Source: Mumia quercus
Lineage (GTDB): Bacteria > Actinomycetota > Actinomycetes > Propionibacteriales > Nocardioidaceae
Length of the DNA: 64,000 bases
NCBI RefSeq assembly: GCF_025506335.1
Contig: NZ_JANZYO010000005.1
Span: 402,453 to 466,452 of the forward strand
Direction: 5' to 3'
Shown here: in pieces, positions 27,714 through 35,536 of the stretch
Layout of the letters: each line of letters starts with the position of its first letter
Position numbering within the stretch: position 1 is the stretch's first letter
Made by a program: the position numbers and the translations under genes
Notes under the pieces: generated by a model
Seen by the model: the letters and a program-made list of their open reading frames with translations, nothing else
Databases searched by the model: none
Told to the model about the DNA's origin: nothing

Positions 27714-28748
27714 GTGGGCAAGAAGACCGGGTTCGCGGCCGTTGTCATCGGCGCGTTCCTCCTGGTGCTGGCCGTCCTGGCCAAGACGTACGCGTATGAC
27801 CAGCTGGCCACCGTGCCGCTCGACCAGGAGACCGAGACAGTCTCCAAGACGGCGCCGGGTGACGACGCCACCTATCTCAACGTCGGAGCCGAGGGCGGCC
27901 CCGCGATCGAGACCGGCCCGCTGGAGTCCCGCCGCAAGGTCGTCGGCCAGGTCGAGGCGAGCAAGGACGCGAGCGACGAGCTCGACGGTGACATCGCGGT
28001 CTGGGACACGTTCTCCTACACGGCGCCTCCGGGCACGCCCGCCGAGGAGTCGCTGAGCGGCACGCGTGACCTGGTGCCGTTCGACCGCGTCACGGGCGAG
28101 ACGGTCCGCTGGCCTGGTGCGAGCACCGAGACCAGCGGCGTCAAGATCGAGCCGACCGTGTTCTACGGCCAGTACTTCAAGTTCCCCTTCAACACCCAGA
28201 AGAAGGACTACGAGTTCTGGGACGGCTCCGTCAAGAAGGCGACGCCGGCGACGTACGAGGGCACCGACGAGCTCGAGGGCCTGTCGGTCTACAAGTTCGT
28301 CCAGGAGATCGAGCCGGTCAAGATCGCCGAGCTGCAGGTTCCGGGCAACCTCGTCGGCAGCACCGAGCCGAGCGTGCTGGCGGACCGCATCTACGGCAAC
28401 ACCCGCACCCTGTGGGTCGAGCCCGAGACCGGCGTCATCATCAAGGGCCAGGAGGAGCAGCTCGCGACCCTCGAGGTCGACGGCGAGACCAAGGCCACGA
28501 TCACCGAGGCCAAGCTCGGCTACGACGACGAGACCGTCAAGGCGACCGTCGACGACTACGCCACCAAGGCGTCGCTGCTCAAGATGATCCGTGTCTGGAT
28601 CCCGCTCATCGGCGGCATCCTCGGCGTCGTGCTCATCCTCGGTGGCGCCGTCCTGCTGCTGCGCAGCCGCGGTGGCGACGACGACGCTCCGAAGCACGCG
28701 GCGACGGACTCCGACGCACCGGCCGACACCGCGGACGCGAAGGCGTGA
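27714..28748 (+). CDS. DUF3068 membrane-anchored protein
   Basis: This 344-residue protein has an N-terminal membrane helix (FAAVVIGAFLLVLAVLAKTYAYDQL) and a long extracytoplasmic domain rich in paired beta-strands (SVYKFVQEIEPVKI; RTLWVEPETGVIIKGQEEQLATL). A second helix lies near residue 300 (IPLIGGILGVVLILGGAVLLL), followed by an acidic cytoplasmic tail. It matches DUF3068 (PorA-like) proteins of actinobacteria; M. tuberculosis Rv0227c belongs here. A role in envelope glycan assembly or transport is inferred from the neighbours. Confidence 0.85.
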   Translation: MGKKTGFAAVVIGAFLLVLAVLAKTYAYDQLATVPLDQETETVSKTAPGDDATYLNVGAEGGPAIETGPLESRRKVVGQVEASKDASDELDGDIAVWDTFSYTAPPGTPAEESLSGTRDLVPFDRVTGETVRWPGASTETSGVKIEPTVFYGQYFKFPFNTQKKDYEFWDGSVKKATPATYEGTDELEGLSVYKFVQEIEPVKIAELQVPGNLVGSTEPSVLADRIYGNTRTLWVEPETGVIIKGQEEQLATLEVDGETKATITEAKLGYDDETVKATVDDYATKASLLKMIRVWIPLIGGILGVVLILGGAVLLLRSRGGDDDAPKHAATDSDAPADTADAKA

Positions 28749-28777
28749 TCGCCTGACGTCGTGGTAGCCGGGCTGAC

Positions 28778-28790
28778 TACGATGACGTCG
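28778..28790 (+). promoter_or_regulatory. -10 box of a probable leaderless M18 aminopeptidase promoter
   Basis: TACGAT at 28778-28783 is 7 nt before ATG 28791. This favours that ATG over the in-frame starts 9-30 nt upstream. Confidence 0.5.
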
Positions 28791-30095
28791 ATGTCTTCTG
28801 AGAGCACGACTACCAGCCCACGCGACGAGCGCGCACAGGACCTGTGCGCGCTCGTCGACGCTTCTCCGTCGCCTTTCCACCTGTGCGCCGAGGTGAGCCG
28901 CAGGCTCGAGGCAGCAGGGTTCGCCCGCACCCTGGAGGCGGACGCCTGGCCCGCCGAGCCGGGCCGCTACTACCTCGTACGCGGCGGGTCGCTGCTCGCG
29001 TGGTCCACCGAGTCGGCGCGCGGGCCGCAGTCGGCGTTCCGGATCGTGGGCGGGCACACCGACTCGCCGAACCTGCGCGTCAAGCAGCACCCTGACCGTA
29101 CGAGCGCGGGGTGGGAGACCGTCGCCCTCCAGCCGTACGGAGGTCCGCTGCTCAACTCCTGGCTGGACCGCGAGCTCGGCCTGTCGGGACGCGTCACCGT
29201 CGCCACCGGCGGGGGAGCCGAGCAGCGTCTCGTCCGCATCGACGAGCCCGTCCTGACCGTCCCGCAGCTGGCGATCCACCTCGCTGAGGACCGCAAGGGC
29301 GTCGAGCTCAACCCTCAGCGTCACCTCGACGCCGTGTACGGCGTGGGAGAGGGGGCCGCCCTCCTCTCGGACGTCGCGGCGTCGCTCGACGTCGACGCCG
29401 ACGCGATCCTCGGCTGGGAGCTCATGACGCACGACCTCGTGCCGAGCAGGGTGTTCGGCCGGCACGCCGACATGCTCGCCGCCCCCCGCCTCGACAACCA
29501 GACGACGTGCTGGGCCGGGACCACCGCGCTGCTCGACGCCGTGGAGCGTCCGACGGAGGGCGTCGTGCCGCTCCTCGTGCTCTTCGACCACGAGGAGGTG
29601 GGCTCGACCTCCGACCGCGGGGCGGAGTCCGACCTGCTCGTGACGGCGATCGAGCGGATCGTCCTGGCCGCAGGCGGCACGCGCGAGGACTACCACCGGG
29701 CGGTCGCGGGGTCGGTGGTCGCCTCCGGCGACATGGCGCACGCCACCCACCCCAACTACGCCGACCGCCACGAGCCGTACCACCAGATCGCGCCCAACGG
29801 CGGGCCTGTCCTCAAGGTCCACCCGAACCTGCGCTACGCCACCGACGCGACCGGCACGGCGGCGTTCGCGCTCGCGTGCGACCAGGCCGGCGTCCCTCTG
29901 CAGCGCTACGAGCACCGCGCGGACCTGCCCTGCGGATCGACGGTCGGCCCCATGACCGCCGCGCGCACGGGCATCCCGACCGTGGACGTCGGCGCCCCGC
30001 AGCTGGCCATGCACGCCGCCCGTGAGCTGATGGGAGCTGCCGATCCGGGCATGTACGCTGACGCCCTGGCGGCATTTCTCGCACCCGCGCGGTGA
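28791..30095 (+). CDS. M18 family aminopeptidase
   Basis: This 434-residue zinc peptidase opens with [25 protein letters not shown]. It has the metal/active-site motifs [39 protein letters not shown] and, near the end, [22 protein letters not shown] with AMHAARE. The length matches the bacterial ApeB/aspartyl-aminopeptidase family, which removes N-terminal residues from peptides in the cytoplasm. The start is set by the leaderless promoter pattern. Confidence 0.93.
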   Translation: MSSESTTTSPRDERAQDLCALVDASPSPFHLCAEVSRRLEAAGFARTLEADAWPAEPGRYYLVRGGSLLAWSTESARGPQSAFRIVGGHTDSPNLRVKQHPDRTSAGWETVALQPYGGPLLNSWLDRELGLSGRVTVATGGGAEQRLVRIDEPVLTVPQLAIHLAEDRKGVELNPQRHLDAVYGVGEGAALLSDVAASLDVDADAILGWELMTHDLVPSRVFGRHADMLAAPRLDNQTTCWAGTTALLDAVERPTEGVVPLLVLFDHEEVGSTSDRGAESDLLVTAIERIVLAAGGTREDYHRAVAGSVVASGDMAHATHPNYADRHEPYHQIAPNGGPVLKVHPNLRYATDATGTAAFALACDQAGVPLQRYEHRADLPCGSTVGPMTAARTGIPTVDVGAPQLAMHAARELMGAADPGMYADALAAFLAPAR

Positions 30096-30123
30096 CGCGG
30101 CTCCTGAGGTGTGGTAGCCCGCG

Positions 30124-30153
30124 TTGACCCTATGACGCGCGACCCCGTACCCT
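30124..30153 (+). promoter_or_regulatory. Probable rpsA promoter
   Basis: TTGACC (30124-30129), an 18-nt spacer and TACCCT (30148-30153) form a good SigA-type promoter. Transcription from here gives a leader of about 160 nt before rpsA, long enough for the autogenous control known for ribosomal protein S1. Confidence 0.55.
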
Positions 30154-30317
30154 TGGTGGTGCGTTGTGGACTCGTACGACCCCAGACCGAGCGGGTTCGT
30201 GCTCCAGCTGCGTCGGGTCATGGCGGACGGTTCGCCGCCTCGTGATCATCCGTGGCCAGTGTTCCACGGTCCGCTTCGCTCCGGCACGACTTCTATCCAC
30301 CCAGGACTCAATCCCAT

Positions 30318-31814
30318 ATGACGAGCAGCATCCAGGCAGCACCCGCGCCGCAGGTCGCGATCAACGACATCGGCAGCGAGGAGGACTTCCTCGCAGCGGT
30401 CGACAAGACCATCAAGTACTTCAACGACGGTGACATCGTCGACGGCACCATCGTCAAGGTCGATCGTGACGAGGTTCTCCTCGACATCGGCTACAAGACC
30501 GAAGGTGTCATTCCCTCGCGGGAGCTGTCCATCAAGCACGACGTCGACCCCCACGAGGTCGTCTCGGTCGGCGACGCCGTCGAGGCCCTTGTCCTCCAGA
30601 AGGAGGACAAGGAGGGGCGTCTGATCCTCTCGAAGAAGCGGGCGCAGTACGAGCGCGCCTGGGGCGACATCGAGAAGATCAAGGACGAGGACGGCGTCGT
30701 CGAGGGCACCGTCATCGAGGTCGTCAAGGGCGGCCTCATCCTCGACATCGGCCTGCGTGGCTTCCTGCCCGCGTCGCTCGTCGAGATGCGTCGCGTCCGC
30801 GACCTCGCTCCGTACGTCGGCCAGAAGCTCGAGGCCAAGATCATCGAGCTCGACAAGAACCGCAACAACGTGGTCCTGTCGCGTCGTGCCTGGCTCGAGC
30901 AGACGCAGTCGGAGGTTCGCCAGAACTTCCTCACGCAGCTGCAGAAGGGTCAGATCCGCAAGGGCGTCGTCTCGTCGATCGTCAACTTCGGCGCGTTCGT
31001 CGACCTCGGCGGTGTGGACGGACTCGTCCACGTGTCCGAGCTGTCGTGGAAGCACATCGACCACCCGTCCGAGGTCGTCCAGGTGGGCGACGAGGTCACG
31101 GTCGAGGTCCTCGACGTCGACATGGACCGCGAGCGCGTCTCGCTGTCGCTGAAGGCGACCCAGGAGGATCCGTGGCAGCACTTCGCCCGGACCCACCAGA
31201 TCGGCCAGATCGTCCCGGGCAAGGTCACCAAGCTCGTCCCGTTCGGTGCGTTCGTGCGCGTCGAGGAGGGCATCGAGGGCCTGGTGCACATCTCGGAGCT
31301 CGCCGAGCGTCACGTCGAGATCCCGGAGCAGGTCGTCCAGGTCGGCGACTCGGTGATGGTCAAGATCATCGACATCGACCTCGAGCGTCGCCGCATCTCG
31401 CTGTCGCTGAAGCAGGCCAACGAGACCGAGGTCGCCCAGGACGCGGACGAGTTCGATCCGACGCTCTACGGCATGGCTTCGTCGTACGACGCCCAGGGCA
31501 ACTACATCTACCCCGAGGGCTTCGACCCGGAGACGGGCGAGTGGCGCGAGGGCTTCGACGAGCAGCGTGAGACGTGGGAGCGGCAGTACGCCGAGGCCCA
31601 CGCCCGCTGGGAGGCCCACAAGAAGCAGATCGCCGACGCCGAGACCGCAGCCCGCGAGGCCGGTCAGAGCAACGGCGGCTCGTACTCGAGCGCGGCTCCG
31701 CAGGAGTCGTCGTCCTCGTCGAGCCGACCGTCCACCGGTGGTGGCGGCGGTGGCGCCCTCGCCTCGGACGAGGCACTGCAGGCGCTGCGTGACAAGCTCA
31801 CCGGCGGCGAGTGA
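30318..31814 (+). CDS. rpsA: 30S ribosomal protein S1
   Basis: This 498-residue protein has four S1 RNA-binding repeats (from about residues 38, 125, 208 and 294), each with a version of GxVxxixxFGAFVxl...GLvHiSEL. The actinobacterial C-terminal extension is acidic/aromatic and then Ser/Gly-rich (SSSSSSRPSTGGGGGGALAS), ending in EALQALRDKLTGGE. It binds mRNA on the ribosome. ATG 30318 is the first start in front of the conserved sequence; the longer upstream frame is not credible. It is followed by a strong terminator. Confidence 0.97.
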   Translation: MTSSIQAAPAPQVAINDIGSEEDFLAAVDKTIKYFNDGDIVDGTIVKVDRDEVLLDIGYKTEGVIPSRELSIKHDVDPHEVVSVGDAVEALVLQKEDKEGRLILSKKRAQYERAWGDIEKIKDEDGVVEGTVIEVVKGGLILDIGLRGFLPASLVEMRRVRDLAPYVGQKLEAKIIELDKNRNNVVLSRRAWLEQTQSEVRQNFLTQLQKGQIRKGVVSSIVNFGAFVDLGGVDGLVHVSELSWKHIDHPSEVVQVGDEVTVEVLDVDMDRERVSLSLKATQEDPWQHFARTHQIGQIVPGKVTKLVPFGAFVRVEEGIEGLVHISELAERHVEIPEQVVQVGDSVMVKIIDIDLERRRISLSLKQANETEVAQDADEFDPTLYGMASSYDAQGNYIYPEGFDPETGEWREGFDEQRETWERQYAEAHARWEAHKKQIADAETAAREAGQSNGGSYSSAAPQESSSSSSRPSTGGGGGGALASDEALQALRDKLTGGE

Positions 31815-31840
31815 TCTCTCGCCACGGCTGACGCCTTGAT

Positions 31841-31876
31841 GACGAGGCCCCTACCCGTCCGGGTAGGGGCCTCGTC
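31841..31876. terminator. rpsA terminator
   Basis: gacgaggcccctacccg (31841-31857) pairs perfectly over 17 bp with 31860-31876 around a 2-nt centre. No T-tract. The lplA-like promoter lies just downstream. Confidence 0.8.
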
Positions 31877-31895
31877 GCGTCCCGGCCACGCTGGG

Positions 31896-31907
31896 TAGCC
31901 TTGCCCC
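31896..31907 (+). promoter_or_regulatory. -10 box of a probable leaderless promoter (lipoate-ligase-like gene)
   Basis: TAGCCT (31896-31901) is 6 nt before GTG 31908, with no ribosome-binding site. Confidence 0.55.
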
Positions 31908-32687
31908 GTGCGCTTCATCCTCGACCCCAAGCCGGTGGACGCCGACCCGGTCACCGACGTGGCGATCGCGCACGCGCTCCTGCGCCTGGCGTCCGAGGGT
32001 GAGCTCGGTCCGACCGTCCGGATCAGCGTGCCGGGGGGACCGACCGCCGCCTTCGGGCGCTCCGACGTCCGTCGCCCGGGCTTCGTGTCGGCGGCAGAGG
32101 CGAGCCGCGCGCTCGGGTTCGCGCCGATCGTGCGCGGCGCCGGCGGACGCGTCGCGGCGTACACCGAGAAGACGTTGGTGATCGATCACGTCAGTCCGGA
32201 CCCCGACCCTGGCGCCGGCATGCGCGACCGTTTCCGTGACTACGGGACGCTGCTCACCAGCGTGCTCCAGGAGGTCGGGGTCGACGCGCGCGTCGGCGCC
32301 GTGCCGGGGGAGTACTGCCCCGGTGAGTACAGCGTGAACGCGCGCGGTGTGGCCAAGCTCGTGGGGACGGCGCAACGCATCGTACGAGGCGCGTGGCTGT
32401 TCAGCGCCGTCGTCGTGCTCGGAGACGGGCCGTTGCTGCGCGCGACGCTCCCGATCGTCCACAACAGGCTCGAGCTGGCGTTGCGGCGCAGGTCGATCGG
32501 ATCGGTCTTCGAGGAGGCTCCTGGTCTCGACGTCGACGCGGTGGCCAGCGCCCTTCTGCGCGCGTACGACCGCATGACGGACGTCGAGGTCGTCCCGCTG
32601 GAGGACGCGATCCTCGACCGGGCAGACCGTCTGCGTCCTGACCACCGGCCCGTACGCCCCGGCGTCGGGTCGAGGAGGTCGGCGTGA
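31908..32687 (+). CDS. Lipoate/biotin protein ligase A family protein
   Basis: This 259-residue protein has the fold-specific elements of the LplA/LipM group. AAFGRSDVRRPGFVSAAEASRALGFAPIVRGAGGRVAAYTEKTLVIDHV corresponds to the R-R-x(n)-GGG region. NARGVAKLVGTAQRIVRGAWLFSAVVVLGD corresponds to the K-x-G-x-A-Q lipoyl-site motif. It probably ligates or transfers an octanoyl/lipoyl group. The stop overlaps the coaE start by 4 bp (GTGA), so the two genes form an operon. Confidence 0.8.
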   Translation: MRFILDPKPVDADPVTDVAIAHALLRLASEGELGPTVRISVPGGPTAAFGRSDVRRPGFVSAAEASRALGFAPIVRGAGGRVAAYTEKTLVIDHVSPDPDPGAGMRDRFRDYGTLLTSVLQEVGVDARVGAVPGEYCPGEYSVNARGVAKLVGTAQRIVRGAWLFSAVVVLGDGPLLRATLPIVHNRLELALRRRSIGSVFEEAPGLDVDAVASALLRAYDRMTDVEVVPLEDAILDRADRLRPDHRPVRPGVGSRRSA

Positions 32688-33274
32688 CTCGCGTGGGCCT
32701 GACGGGCGGCATCGGGGCGGGCAAGAGCGCGGTGACGGCGCTGCTGCGCCAGCGCGGGGCGGTGGTGATCGATTCCGACGCGCTGGCGCGGGAGGTGGTC
32801 GAGCCGGGCACGTCCGGGCTCGACGCGGTGGTGGAACGCTTCGGTGAGTCGATCCTGGGTGCCGACGGGCGGCTCGACCGGCCCGCGCTGGGGGCGGTGG
32901 TGTTCGCCGACGAGCAGGCCCGCCGCGACCTGGAGGCGATCATCCACCCGCGCGTCCGGGCGCGTGCCGCGCAGCTCGAGGCCGAGGCCGGGCCCGACGC
33001 GATCGTCGTCCACGACGTCCCCTTGCTGGTGGAGACGGACCAGGCCGGGCTGTACGACCTCCTGGTGGTCGTGGACGTCCCCGTCGAGACCCAGATCGAG
33101 CGGCTGGCGGCGCGCCGCGGGATGTCGACGGACGAGGCCGAGAGCCGTATCGCCGCCCAGGCGACCCGCGAGCAGCGCCTCGCGGCCGCCGACGTGGTTC
33201 TCGACAACACGGGGTCGCTCGACGACCTGGCGAAGGCGGTCGACGCGCTCTGGGAGAGGCTCGCGTCCCGCTGA
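32684..33274 (+). CDS. coaE: Dephospho-CoA kinase
   Basis: This 196-residue kinase starts VGLTGGIGAGKSAVTALL (P-loop), then VVIDSDALAREVVEPG, IHPRVRARAAQ and VVHDVPLLVETDQAGLYDLLVVVDVP, the CoaE hallmarks. It phosphorylates the 3'-OH of dephospho-CoA in the last step of coenzyme A synthesis. It is shorter than the rpsA-associated fused CoaE proteins of some actinobacteria. GTG 32684 is set by the overlap with the upstream gene. Confidence 0.96.
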   Translation: MTRVGLTGGIGAGKSAVTALLRQRGAVVIDSDALAREVVEPGTSGLDAVVERFGESILGADGRLDRPALGAVVFADEQARRDLEAIIHPRVRARAAQLEAEAGPDAIVVHDVPLLVETDQAGLYDLLVVVDVPVETQIERLAARRGMSTDEAESRIAAQATREQRLAAADVVLDNTGSLDDLAKAVDALWERLASR

Positions 33275-33325
33275 CACGGGCTTCTGCGGTGGCGGAGGCC
33301 GCCGATCGGGTGTGGCCTAGGCGCC

Positions 33326-33685
33326 ATGACGGTCACACGATTCCAGGACCTGCCGTTGGCCGACCGCGACCGGGCGTGGGACGGGGCGGCGGCAGAGAAG
33401 AGGGTCCGCTCCTGGGCGGACGCCGAGGACGCGCCGAACGCCAAGTACCGCGACGCTCACGTCTGGTACGACGGTGACTCCCCGGACAACTTCACCTCGT
33501 ACAAGCTGCTCATCGCCGACGTCGTCGACGGACGCCTGAAGGCGGTTCCGCGCGGTGTCATGGCGGCGGCCGGCGTGCTCGAGGGCGCGCGCGGCGGTGT
33601 CGACATCCCCGCCGACGACGCGCAGCGGGCGCGCAGCCATCTGGCGCGCTACTACGAGAAGATGGGCGACCAGCCGCCCTGGTGA
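33326..33685 (+). CDS. Small protein resembling a phage head/protease-associated domain
   Basis: This 119-residue protein begins with FQDLPLADRDRAWDGAAAEKRVRSWADAE. It contains YRDAHVWYDGDSPDNFTSYKLLIADVVDGRLKAVPRGVMAAAGVLEGARGG and ends DDAQRARSHLARYYEKMGDQPPW. I recognise this pattern from domains beside or fused to prohead proteases and other structural proteins in actinophages and other phages. Here it is alone, with no phage genes nearby, between coaE and a terminator. The exact role is unknown. ATG 33326 has no clear ribosome-binding site. Confidence 0.7.
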   Translation: MTVTRFQDLPLADRDRAWDGAAAEKRVRSWADAEDAPNAKYRDAHVWYDGDSPDNFTSYKLLIADVVDGRLKAVPRGVMAAAGVLEGARGGVDIPADDAQRARSHLARYYEKMGDQPPW

Positions 33686-33699
33686 CATCGGGAGCACGA

Positions 33700-33738
33700 A
33701 GGCCGGCGCCTCGACCGTGAGGGTCGAGGCGCCGGCCT
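33700..33738. terminator. Bidirectional terminator hairpin
   Basis: A 17-bp perfect stem (aggccggcgcctcgacc, 33700-33716, with 33722-33738) closes a 5-nt loop. It lies between the converging small phage-type gene and the sigB-like gene. Confidence 0.82.
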
Positions 33739-33769
33739 CTCGTACTGCTCGGAGCTCGCTGCGCCCCCG

Positions 33770-34723
33770 TCAGGCGGCGAGGTCCGGGTCGGCGATCTTG
33801 CGGAGTCGCTGGATCGCCTCCCGCTCGAGCTGACGGACTCGCTCGGCGGAGATGCCGTGACGCTTGCCGATGTCGGCCAGCTTGTGCTGGCGTCCGTCGA
33901 GCAGGCCGTAACGACAACGGATGATGTCGGCCTCACGCTCGCCGAGGTGCTCGACGAGGCCGGAGAGCCGGTCGCGCGACTCGGTGTCGAGGACCGCGCT
34001 GTCGGGCCCGGGCTGAGTCTCCCGGGCGACGAGGTCACCCAGCGACGTGTCGCCGTCTTCATCGACGGGCGAGTCGAGGCTGACGTGGTCGCGACCCCAG
34101 GCGATGAGGTCGAGGACACGCTCGACCTCCATGCCGAGCTCCTCGGCGATCTCGGCGGGATCGGGCTCGTACCCGAGCTTGCGCTCGAGGTTGCGACGGG
34201 CGGCACCGACCTGGTTGAGCTCCTCCACGACGTGGACGGGGAGGCGCACGACGCGGCCCTGCTGGGCGATGCCGCGGGTGATGGCCTGGCGGACCCACCA
34301 GGTGGCGTAGGTCGAGAACTTGAAGCCCTTGAGGTAGTCGAACTTCTCGACGGCGCGGATCAGACCGGTGTTGCCCTCCTGCACGAGGTCGAGCAGCGGC
34401 ATCTGAGAGCGTCCGTACTTGCGGGCGATCGACACGACGAGTCGGAGGTTGGCGGTGATGAACTCGTCGAGGGCACGCTCGCCCTCGGCGACCATCCACT
34501 CGAGCTCCTCGAGCGTCGCGTACTTCGGGGCACCGCCCTTCTTGCGCCCGACGCGGCCCTCGGCGATGAGGTGCTGGGCGAAGAGTCCGGCTTCGATGGT
34601 CTTGCTCAGCTCGACTTCCCGAGCGGCGTCGAGCAGCGGGGTACGCGAGATCTCGTCGAGGTACATCCCGACGCTGTCTCGTCCCTCGACCCGCTCGCGC
34701 ACCTGAGTCGTTGCTGTCGTCAC
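33770..34723 (-). CDS. sigB: RNA polymerase sigma factor, SigB/group 2 type
   Basis: This 317-residue protein has region 1.2 (DSVGMYLDEISRTPLLDAAREVELSKTIEAGLFA), region 2 ([59 protein letters not shown]), region 3 and region 4 with a helix-turn-helix (HKLADIGKRHGISAERVRQLEREAIQRLRK). There is no region 1.1 tail, unlike the SigA gene in this window, so it is a primary-like alternative factor. GTG 34723 is chosen because aaggag sits 9 nt upstream; the in-frame GTG at 34741 would place that site inside the gene. Confidence 0.9.
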   Translation of the reverse strand: MTTATTQVRERVEGRDSVGMYLDEISRTPLLDAAREVELSKTIEAGLFAQHLIAEGRVGRKKGGAPKYATLEELEWMVAEGERALDEFITANLRLVVSIARKYGRSQMPLLDLVQEGNTGLIRAVEKFDYLKGFKFSTYATWWVRQAITRGIAQQGRVVRLPVHVVEELNQVGAARRNLERKLGYEPDPAEIAEELGMEVERVLDLIAWGRDHVSLDSPVDEDGDTSLGDLVARETQPGPDSAVLDTESRDRLSGLVEHLGEREADIIRCRYGLLDGRQHKLADIGKRHGISAERVRQLEREAIQRLRKIADPDLAA

Positions 34724-34754
34724 GCAGACCAGCTCCTTCACTTCGTTTGTTACT

Positions 34755-34775
34755 CGATCGTTGACAACACGATCG
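34755..34775. promoter_or_regulatory. Inverted repeat upstream of the sigB-like gene
   Basis: cgatcgt (34755-34761), a 7-nt spacer and acgatcg (34769-34775) form a perfect 7-7-7 dyad 31 nt upstream of the chosen start. It is AT-richer than its surroundings and could be an operator or part of the promoter. Confidence 0.35.
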
Positions 34776-34922
34776 GCTGCCAGTCGATTCCGTCCGGCAC
34801 TGGAAACGACGAACGAAGCGTGCTAATGGTGCCGGTCTCAGGTGTTTCTTAAGCGACGTCACAGGTCGCGACGAGACCGGAACGCTTCCAGATCAGCCCG
34901 AGAAGCCTGCAATGGCAGGCGA

Positions 34923-34951
34923 GGGGCCGGGCGTCGAAGACGCGCGGCCCC
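34923..34951 (-). terminator. Terminator of the DHFR-like gene
   Basis: ggggccg/cggcccc and, after a G-G mismatch, gcgtc/gacgc close a 3-nt loop. It lies 9 nt beyond the stop of the minus-strand gene. The rest of the 34776-34922 gap shows no gene. Confidence 0.65.
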
Positions 34952-34959
34952 CAGTCTGC

Positions 34960-35502
34960 TCAGCGCTTCACGGTGTAGGTGGCCGAGACGAACGTGCCGT
35001 CGTGACGAACGTCACCCTGCACGAGGTCGAGCCTGCGCGGCAGCAGAGGGGCACCCGAACCGAGGGTGACGGGGGCGTACGAGATCTCGACACGGTCGAG
35101 GAGCCCGGCGTCGGCGAGCTGGCCGGCGAGGTCTCCGCCCCCGACGACCCACACGTCCTTGCCCCCGGCAGCCGCGACCGCTTCGGCGTGGACCGCGGCG
35201 ACGTCACCCTGGGCGAAGTGGATATCGGCACCCGGGACAGCCGGGAGGTCGCGGTGGGTCATCACCCACGTGGGCGCGGTGTAGGGCCAGGCGTCGGGCT
35301 TCTCCAGGACCTTCTCGTGGTCGAGGATCCACTGGTAGGTGCTCGACCCCATGAGCATCGCGCCGAACCTCGTCGTGAGCGCGCTCATCTCCTCGGAGAT
35401 GTCGTCCGAGAGCGGTTGTGAGAGCAACCAGTCGAGAGAGTGGTCGGAGGTCGCGATGAATCCGTCGAGGCTGCTGGCCGTGTAGTAGATCGTCGAGCTC
35501 AT
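34960..35502 (-). CDS. Dihydrofolate reductase family protein (RibD C-terminal type)
   Basis: This 180-residue protein has the fold signature YYTASSLDGFIATSDHSLDWLL, the substrate-loop MLMGSSTYQWIL and the NADPH-binding DVWVVGGGDLAGQLADAGLLDRVEISYAPVTLGSGAPLL. These short reductases are related to RibD-C and DHFR; the physiological substrate is generally unknown. Single gene with its own terminator. Confidence 0.86.
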   Translation of the reverse strand: MSSTIYYTASSLDGFIATSDHSLDWLLSQPLSDDISEEMSALTTRFGAMLMGSSTYQWILDHEKVLEKPDAWPYTAPTWVMTHRDLPAVPGADIHFAQGDVAAVHAEAVAAAGGKDVWVVGGGDLAGQLADAGLLDRVEISYAPVTLGSGAPLLPRRLDLVQGDVRHDGTFVSATYTVKR

Positions 35503-35536
35503 CCGGACATGGTGACGCGCGCCACTGACAGTTCTG

